Shown piece by piece: positions 57,586 through 64,000 of a DNA stretch of 64,000 nucleotides. This stretch comes from Echiichthys vipera (taxonomy: Eukaryota; Chordata; Actinopteri; Perciformes; Trachinidae): NCBI GenBank assembly GCA_963691815.1, contig OY829646.1, positions 22,456,694 to 22,520,693 on the forward strand. Direction: 5' to 3'. Each line of letters opens with the position of its first letter. The first letter of the stretch is position 1. The position numbers and the translations under genes were made by a program. The notes under the pieces are model-generated. The model had not been told where the DNA came from. It did not search any database and saw nothing but the letters and a program-made list of their open reading frames with translations.

Positions 57586-59610
57586 ATATCAATTTAAAAC
57601 TTCTCTATGCTTGAAATCAGACACGGTGTCTGAGAACGCCGCGCCTGCATTCTGCCGGCCCGTTTTGTTAACAAGACTTTAATGTAATGGCAACCTTTGT
57701 TCCAGGCACAGGTATTCTTACATAGTTTCATTCACATTACATAATCCCTCTCGAACAATGAGACAATCTACCACGAAGAGCTTTGTTTGGCCTGAATGTA
57801 AAGACGGCTGTGGTAAATGGCAGCAGCCATAGAAAGAGAGGACAGAGTTGTGTAAGTTTGATCGACAGCGCTGGATTAAGGCATTATGCAACACTGTGGG
57901 GAGTTTTAAAAAAATAAATCCAGATGAGATTAGGATCTGGATCCTGACTCTCTCCAGTGCTCCCTGTCTATCCATTCATCCTTCTCTCTCTCTCTTTCGT
58001 TCTCTGTTGCATGTGACACATTATCACGGCAGGTGTTCAGAATGACGCATTTGAAGTTTGAGTTGAGCAACTGCATTACAGCTCTGCAATCACATTAAGA
58101 CTTTCAACAGTTCACAGCTCTAATGTGACTAAACAATGAAGCAAATGACCATCCAAGCTGCCAACACACACAGATAAAGTAAATTAGGCCATATGGGCAA
58201 GAGCTAAACCTCCTGCTCTTCAAGCTTTTTATGCCGGCGCCATCTAGAGGGTGAAAATCACGCCGCAACATCTGACACATTGTTTCTACTGTAACTCAAA
58301 TCTGTTATCAACCTGTGAAAAAGTCACAAAAATAAACAAAAGCACTCATTTATACCGAACACTGTAGTGGTACACTCACTGAAACCATAGTGCTGAAGTC
58401 AAGACGATCGACACAAAATTAATCCATACATTTCTGACACACAATTAAGTGTTGTGTGTGTGATTCACAAGGTAAAAATAACTAATCACTTGTTTGATAT
58501 GGTTTCTCAAATTAGACAACTTGCTGCTTTAAAAAATGACCTATCATTTTGGGTTTTTCTGACCAGAAGAAGGAATCCAATGACATAATTGTATCCTCTG
58601 GTAACTTGAAACAGTTGTGTTTCATTATTTTGGAGCGCTTTATCACGGCATAACCAATTAATTAATTAATCTACTGTAGTAATCCCTGCACAAATCCACA
58701 ATAAAGCTTAATTAAAATCAGCACTGACAGCTGAACAGGAGTATCAGTGCCTTTTTGTTGTTTCTCAACCAGTCCCCCTATGATCGAGAAGGAACAGCTA
58801 AAGTATGAGTTGCACACCTTATCACAATCATTTTAATAAGGCAATACCTTCATCAGGACGCTCAGTTAACACTGACAGTAAATGTTGAGGCTTTGAGCCC
58901 CAACAGGTGTAGAAAACTGAACAGCAACGTTGATGTTTAAGTTGATGTTTCAGTCTTTTAGGATTGAGGATTTGATGAGATGCCATTTTTTTTCTACAAC
59001 TTAACACCGCTAAAAAAAACACTCCTAAAGAGTCACTGGAAATGAAACAGCCCAAACAAAAACCCCCGACAGGTGACTGCGACCTGGATGGGTTGAGCTG
59101 AAAAACTCAACTTAAAGGTTAAAGAAAATACTGCAGGATCTTCTGACCCAATGTTACTTGACTCAAAATCAGGACACATTTCATGAATTCAGAAATTATT
59201 CAGCATGAATCAGCAACAATATTTTAAAATTAAATTTACTTCAAAATGAGAGCAGAGTAGAGCTGTTGAACCAAGCTCACTAATCAGAAATGTATGTAAG
59301 ATCCCGCGCTGAATACTCCTGAACAGGACAGAGAAATGCAGCTGCTAAACATCTGTGTGGAGAAGCGTCACACACACGAAGCACACTAAAACAAGCAGAA
59401 GAAGCTCTGGACCAAATGTGTTCAAGTTGCATATCCTGTGGAGTATCTTGAGGATTTGTTTTATTTGTACTTTTCTTAAGACTTTCCTAAACTCTAAAAA
59501 GCTGAGCAAATGTAACTTGGTGATGTCTTTAAGAAACATCATGTAACACAGTTACATCTCGGATCTGAGCGCCCCTTCAAGTTTAAAGAAATTAATTTAA
59601 GTTTGTTTTT
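57586..59610. other. Intergenic, no gene seen
   Basis: No gene, RNA or further repeat supported. Confidence 0.55.
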
Positions 59611-59612
59611 TT

Positions 59613-59882
59613 AAGTGAAATTCCAACGTAAAATCATCCCAGGGTCTATTCAGCAAATGCACTTATCAAATAAGCAAGTATTAGTGGTTAAAGAATCCAT
59701 TTTGATGCCTTCACCGTACTGCCCCGAGCTAATGAGTGTTAGCCACGTCCGGCTGTTAGTGACTTTACCGGATTTCTCCATTAATAGTTTATACATGAAA
59801 AAAATGTCTCGATGGCTTATTTGATGAGTGTATTTGTCGAAAAAGACCCTGGGATGATTTTACGCTGGAATTTCACTTTCAG
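59613..59882. mobile_element. MITE with GTGAAATTCCAACGTAAAATC ends
   Basis: Left arm GTGAAATTCCAACGTAAAAT, CATCCCAGGGTCTATTC; right arm GACCCTGGGATGATTTTACG, CTGGAATTTCACTT, its inverted copy over about 40 bp. The interior has AATGTCTCGATGGCTTATTT, a block shared with the TTAA MITE at 49410-49903 (TTGTCTCGATGGCTTACTC), so the two are related. The left flank has TTAA; the right flank does not. Confidence 0.75.
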
Positions 59883-60486
59883 CAACAATAATACCTTAAA
59901 AGGCATCTCATGGTAGAGTTTAATTTCATTGACTAAGAACATAAGTGTTCCAAGAATAGTGTTTTGTTTTTACAAAAAAAAATCCTATAGAAAGTACTTC
60001 ATCTTGGCACAATTTACCTCTGCAAATGTATTATGAAATGTTTCCCGCTCGATAACCTCCTAATTTCAATTGATCAGAAAGGAAATAAAAACTTTTAAAG
60101 AGAAATCTGGAAGAGAAAAAACTTTATATGCAACTAGGCAGTTTTGAGCACCATCAGTCTGCTTATAAATGTGTAAGCCTATCTAACCTTTCAGTCAGTG
60201 CAAACTATGAGTCTCTGTTGAATGAATAAAGGTCTATAGCTGACCTTGGTTGGGCTGCAGGCCAGCGGTGTTAAGTAATGATGTTTGTGTAGAGTATTAT
60301 GTTATTAATTCAAGCTACATAAACTAACCTGTCAACTTTTTTTTAACATCCGGCCTAAGAAAAGTCCGCTCTACTTGTTGAAAATAAATTGTCATCGCTC
60401 GTAGTTTTGTACAAAACAGGGCTGGCTCTACTGTCTTTAGCCCCAGTGTCTGTAACGGGCTCGCCTCCTGGTGATGTCCGCCCCCA
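59883..60486. other. thap11 3' flank, no gene seen
   Basis: Expected to hold the thap11 3' UTR. I could not place a convincing minus-strand AATAAA close to the stop. Confidence 0.5.
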
Positions 60487-61305
60487 TCAGATTTTCTTCC
60501 GGACGCTTAAATTCGCCGAGTTTCCGCACAGCAGCCGGTCCCGTTCCCGCACCTCCTCTTGCAGCCTGGCCTCGGCCACCCGCAGCTGGCGGATAGTCGC
60601 CTTCATCTCCTTCATCTTCACCTCCATCAGGGCGATGATGTCCCGCTGCTCGTTCAGTTTCCGCAGCAGCTCGGCGGACGTGGTGCCGGTGGTCAGCGAG
60701 TACGAGTGGTCCAGCGGGCTGCTGGTCACACTGACGTACTGCACGGGCTGGGACGCGGCTTCCACCGGGGAGTCGTCGGCGGTGAGCTCGTCGGTCACAT
60801 CGGCGGTCGTCGGCACCGTGTAACAAGTCCCCTCTGACTGCGCCGGCAGCCGCGCCGTGCCCAGGTACTCCCCGTTCTGGCCTATCTGGACCACGGTGAT
60901 GCCGTCATCGCTCGGCTCGCCGCCTGCGTTGCCCTCGGCTCCCTCCGCAATGCTGCCCACCACATTGGTGATGACAATCCCGGAGGTAGCTGCCGCGACG
61001 GAGGCAGGAGCCGCTTTCCTGCCTCTGCCCCGCCGGCTCCTGCGCTCGTTGACCCCCCGCAAAGGGAAGAGGGACGGGACTCGGATGCTGTAGGTTTTCC
61101 TCCCGCCGGCGAAATGCACGCTGCACACCCGGTGTCCCGTGGTGGGCTGGAAGGTGCTGAAGCAACCGCTGACCCCGGCCCGGGAGATGTTCCGCAGCCA
61201 CAGCTCCCTCAGCGTGCTGTCTTTGGGAAACGTGTAGAAGCGCAGGTCCCGGTCCCGGTGCGAGTTATTGTAGCAGCCGGGGACACAGCAGGTGAACCCG
61301 GGCAT
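60487..61305 (-). CDS. thap11: THAP domain-containing protein 11 (Ronin)
   Basis: Sequence-specific nuclear transcription factor; in mammals it acts with HCFC1 and ZNF143 at promoters of growth and mitochondrial genes and is needed in pluripotent cells. Single exon, 272 residues. N-terminal THAP zinc finger: CCHC-type C2CH ligands at C6, C11, C61 and H64, with the family blocks YTFPKD, GCFSTFQPTTGHRVCSVHF, RKTY and RVPSLFPL (the AVPTIF-box region). A variable linker (90-195) lacks the long polyglutamine tract of mammalian THAP11. The HCFC1-binding motif DHSY lies at 199-202. The C-terminal coiled coil (210-260, LLRKLNEQRDIIALMEVKMK) is strongly conserved. The gene is very GC- and CpG-rich, and the reading frame is intact. 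Confidence 0.97.
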   Translation of the reverse strand: MPGFTCCVPGCYNNSHRDRDLRFYTFPKDSTLRELWLRNISRAGVSGCFSTFQPTTGHRVCSVHFAGGRKTYSIRVPSLFPLRGVNERRSRRGRGRKAAPASVAAATSGIVITNVVGSIAEGAEGNAGGEPSDDGITVVQIGQNGEYLGTARLPAQSEGTCYTVPTTADVTDELTADDSPVEAASQPVQYVSVTSSPLDHSYSLTTGTTSAELLRKLNEQRDIIALMEVKMKEMKATIRQLRVAEARLQEEVRERDRLLCGNSANLSVRKKI

Positions 61306-61665
61306 GTTTACTCCACCACAGAAGGCTAAAAAAGCACAGTCTTCAGGTGAAGTTTAGTTTTGTATTGTTGTTTCTTTATTCTATGCGTTGTTGTCAAAGC
61401 TCAGTGGCCTACGAGCGGAACTACACGTCCCACAACGCTAACAACTTCCTGTTTATTTTCACCAAAGTGAGCCGCTTCTCTGCGCGCGAGGGCCGGATCC
61501 GCCCGGACCCGTCCAGGCTCGGAGGACACGCAGCTGGATCTTGTGCTGAATCCGAGGCTGATGTTGTATTTTCGGCGGTAAATCGTCTTGTTTTGTTCTT
61601 CGCGGTGTTATCAGGCCAACCGTCCTTCACTGAGAACTAAAAGTCCCAGAATCCCCTGCGCTCTC
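61306..61665 (-). promoter_or_regulatory. thap11: thap11 promoter with two ZNF143/THAP11-like sites
   Basis: CpG-rich upstream region. Two plus-strand matches to the submotif bound by ZNF143/THAP11 (consensus about ACTACAANTCCCAGNATGC) lie at 61420-61438 (ACTACACGTCCCACAACGC) and 61636-61654 (ACTAAAAGTCCCAGAATCC), the second followed by CCTGCG. There is no TATA box. The island may also drive transcription rightward. Confidence 0.6.
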
Positions 61666-61727
61666 CGTCGAGGCCCCGTCAGTAAACGTCCGCCCCCTGC
61701 TGGTCAGTGTGGGGTAACGCAGCTTTG

Positions 61728-61889
61728 CTCTCTGTCCAAACTACAACATTTATATTTACTTATTAAAAAACTGCAGCCCTGCGCTCTTTCCAAACTACAA
61801 TATTTATATTTACTTATTAAAAAACTGCAGCCCTGCGCTCTTTCCAAACTACAATATTTATATTTAGTTATTTAAAAACTGCAGGTCTG
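61728..61889. repeat. 54 bp tandem repeat, 3 copies
   Basis: Three head-to-tail copies of a unit beginning CTCTTTCCAAACTACAATAT and ending AAAACTGCAGCCCTGCG. Copies 2 and 3 are nearly identical and copy 1 has CTGTCC and CAACA variants. Open frames through it repeat the same peptide and are not a gene. Confidence 0.92.
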
Positions 61890-62200
61890 CTGCAACTCTT
61901 AGCTCTTTTAAATCAAGGATGAAGACTTTTCTGTTTAGTGCTGCCTTTCAGTCAACAAAACAATTTATTAACTGCTTGCTGGACTGCACTTTCTATTCCT
62001 TTGATATTCTTTTATTTTTGTTTGATTTGCTGGTTTTTATTTTTTTTATAATTATTTTACCTGTATGTCATTTTATATCAGAATTTCCTTTTATATCTAA
62101 ATGTCTTTTTATATGTATTTCTTTCTGGTGCTTTTAATGTTTTATGTAAAGCACTTTGAATTACCTTGTTGTTGAAAGGTGTTAAATGTTATTAATGTGT
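61890..62200 (+). mobile_element. Retroposon 3' tail
   Basis: TAAATCAAGGATGAAGACTT, CTGTTTAGTGCTGCCTTTCA resembles the LKxxLKTFLFxxAF C-terminus of fish LINE proteins. It is followed by TTATGTAAAGCACTTTGAAT, TACCTTGTTGTTGAAAGGTG, a standard teleost retroposon tail. Truncated copy. Confidence 0.55.
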
Positions 62201-64000
62201 TTAATAGTCATGTTTCGTAGGCCAATGCTTAAATTATCTGCTTGCACGCAGATGTGATTTTCATGCATAATAAAAAGGTTATTCATGGCTCTGCACACCC
62301 ACCTGCTTACTTACCTAACCAAACTCTGTGAATTAATAAGTCCTGGAAAGAGGTCTATTTAGGCAACATAATAAAAACACGTGACGGTGGACCATGGGTG
62401 TGTAGTGTAGGGCCTTTAAATTATGAGAGTCTTAATAAAGCTGCTTAATGTCCTTATCCCATCGTGAAAACACATAAACCCAAGTTATAAATGTTCAATA
62501 TCCACTCACAAAAGGGAAAATGCAATTAAATATTGAATGGTTTTTCATTAAATAAAAAAAAAAAACAGATTATACCATTTTGTTGGCATGGTCCATACTG
62601 TTTGTGCTTCATACGGCATGTATGAGATATCTTGAGATATGAAAACAGTGTAGTTTTAATCTTGGATACTGTAAAATATAGAGCCTCATTAATACTTATT
62701 ATTCAAATTGAGGATATCATTTGCTATGTTCCTTCATCATATGTACTAATAGCAAAGCAAGGCACTGTAGGAAAATATTACATGGTATATTTTTATTTTT
62801 TTCATATCAAGCATCCATGGAGGGTGAAATATGTGTCCATATTCAGTTCTCAGTTTGCCTTTTGAAACAGTACATTGTAGAGTCATGCATGTCACCTTTA
62901 TCCACCGAGTCTGTGGCGACAACCACAGGGGAGTGCTCCAAATCTCCCCATAAGATGCCGGGCAAACTTATAAACTGGTGTGGATGTTTCATTTTGAATT
63001 GTAGGGTTGTGGATTTATGCTCTAAGCCCCATCATCTTCCCCATCATCTCCATACAATCATTTCTCCACCTTTCAGACACATCTGGATATAATCCACTGA
63101 TCCATGACACTTCTCTGCACATCAGCAAACACATCTTTTTGGAGTGCAAATTACATTCTTACCAACACTTTGAAAAGAAAAGTCCATTGAGAATCACATT
63201 ATATTATTGTTATTAGTAGTAATAGTAGTAGTAGTAGTAGTAGTATCATTATTATTCCAAGAAAAACCATGGAAAACATAAAATTTGCTTTATGAAACTG
63301 AACTCTACCGTTTTGGAGCGTTCTGCTCCAATATCCTTTATTTGACAAAGTATATTTGGTATTCCCTGAGACCAGCAAATGGAAAGCTGAAAAAGTCCAC
63401 CAATGTCAACATCAGCGTGTCATCTGTGAAGCACACACATAAACAGGATTTGACAGATCATTATGCTTTTCAAAAACTTGGTTATAGCACATTAATGTGT
63501 GGCTATCTCCCCACCTGGCTTCATGGCGAGAAGCTGGATTTAAAACTGGAAATGAATCTTGGTAGCAGACATACTATTTAATGACAAAGATATTCACCAA
63601 AATTCACAATTCAGTCTCTACTAAATACTTAAAGACGGGATTATGGCATTTTGAGGTTTTATTACAGCACCACAGTTCAATCTTTGTGGCTCATGCTGCC
63701 GAAACTGAAGAAAGTTAATAATGAGTCAGTTATCAGTAATAATACAAAGTCCAGAGTTTGTGTTAGGCTTCAGTTGGAAGTTTTACTTTAAATGTAACTT
63801 AAATTGTATTTATTTTCTGAAATAGTCTAACAGAAATAGGTTCATTGGCCTATATTGGGTTCCTAATTCAGTCCTACAGTCATGAGAAAAAATAAACATG
63901 AAAGGGAACTACATAATAGGGCGACATGTTCTACAAATGAGTTGACATCTTTTATTCACTGTGTTAATAATGCAAAGAACAACAAATTCATGTTATAATT
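62201..64000. other. Intergenic, no gene seen
   Basis: AT-rich right end of the window. One (AGT)n microsatellite at 63212-63246. No coding or RNA gene could be supported. Confidence 0.55.
63212..63246. repeat. (AGT)n microsatellite
   Basis: About ten trinucleotide units, with AAT variants at the left. Confidence 0.9.

Noticed and set aside
60389..60823. 144-codon plus-strand frame and 129-codon minus frame over thap11
   Set aside because: Both overlap thap11 in other frames of GC-rich sequence, where stops are rare.
61728..61889. Possible CRISPR-like array
   Set aside because: The three 54 bp units are contiguous with no unique spacers, and the genome is a vertebrate's.

Overview
This window is nuclear DNA of a ray-finned (teleost) fish. 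The evidence is five vertebrate genes with exon–intron structure and GT/AG splice sites, very abundant (CA)n microsatellites, and fish-type repeats: a Rex3 non-LTR retrotransposon, short TTAA-flanked inverted-repeat elements, and relics carrying Myb/SANT domains. No operons, CRISPR arrays, rRNA genes or free-standing tRNA genes were seen.

All five recognised genes lie on the minus strand. From left to right: exon 1 of calb2 (calretinin) at 2.6 kb, with the rest of the gene beyond the left edge; cmtr2 (cap-2 mRNA 2'-O-methyltransferase), two coding exons at 23.66-27.42 kb with a probable remote promoter at 32.2-32.34 kb; slc38a8 (glutamine-type sodium-coupled transporter), ten coding exons at 38.48-44.95 kb; nrn1l (neuritin-like GPI-anchored protein), three coding exons at 50.42-54.29 kb; and intronless thap11 (Ronin), at 60.49-61.30 kb in a CpG-rich block. 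As I recall, the human counterparts all lie on 16q22-q24 but are not adjacent, so this is a rearranged conserved block. The genes share no pathway: calcium buffering, mRNA capping, amino-acid transport, a neurite-growth ligand and a transcription factor.

The 20 kb between calb2 and cmtr2 is an accessory, repeat-rich region. It holds decayed LINE pieces, a Rex3 copy inserted into a TTAA-flanked MITE, a 1.1 kb inverted-repeat element whose two arms each carry a decayed Myb/SANT domain, and several dispersed fish repeats. The cmtr2 upstream region holds LINE/SINE tails and a pair of inverted repeat copies around the CpG-rich promoter candidate. slc38a8 introns hold MITEs and long (CA)n tracts. 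Between slc38a8 and nrn1l lie two neighbouring TTAA-flanked MITEs and Myb/SANT-containing relics. The region 54.3-60.4 kb and the right end (62.2-64.0 kb) show little beyond dispersed repeats.

No convincing new multi-gene system was found. The most interesting points are two THAP11/ZNF143-like motifs upstream of thap11 itself, the intron splitting the cmtr2 coding sequence, the palindromic Myb/SANT element, and the nested or adjacent TTAA elements. Identifications come from remembered family sequences; no database search was run.
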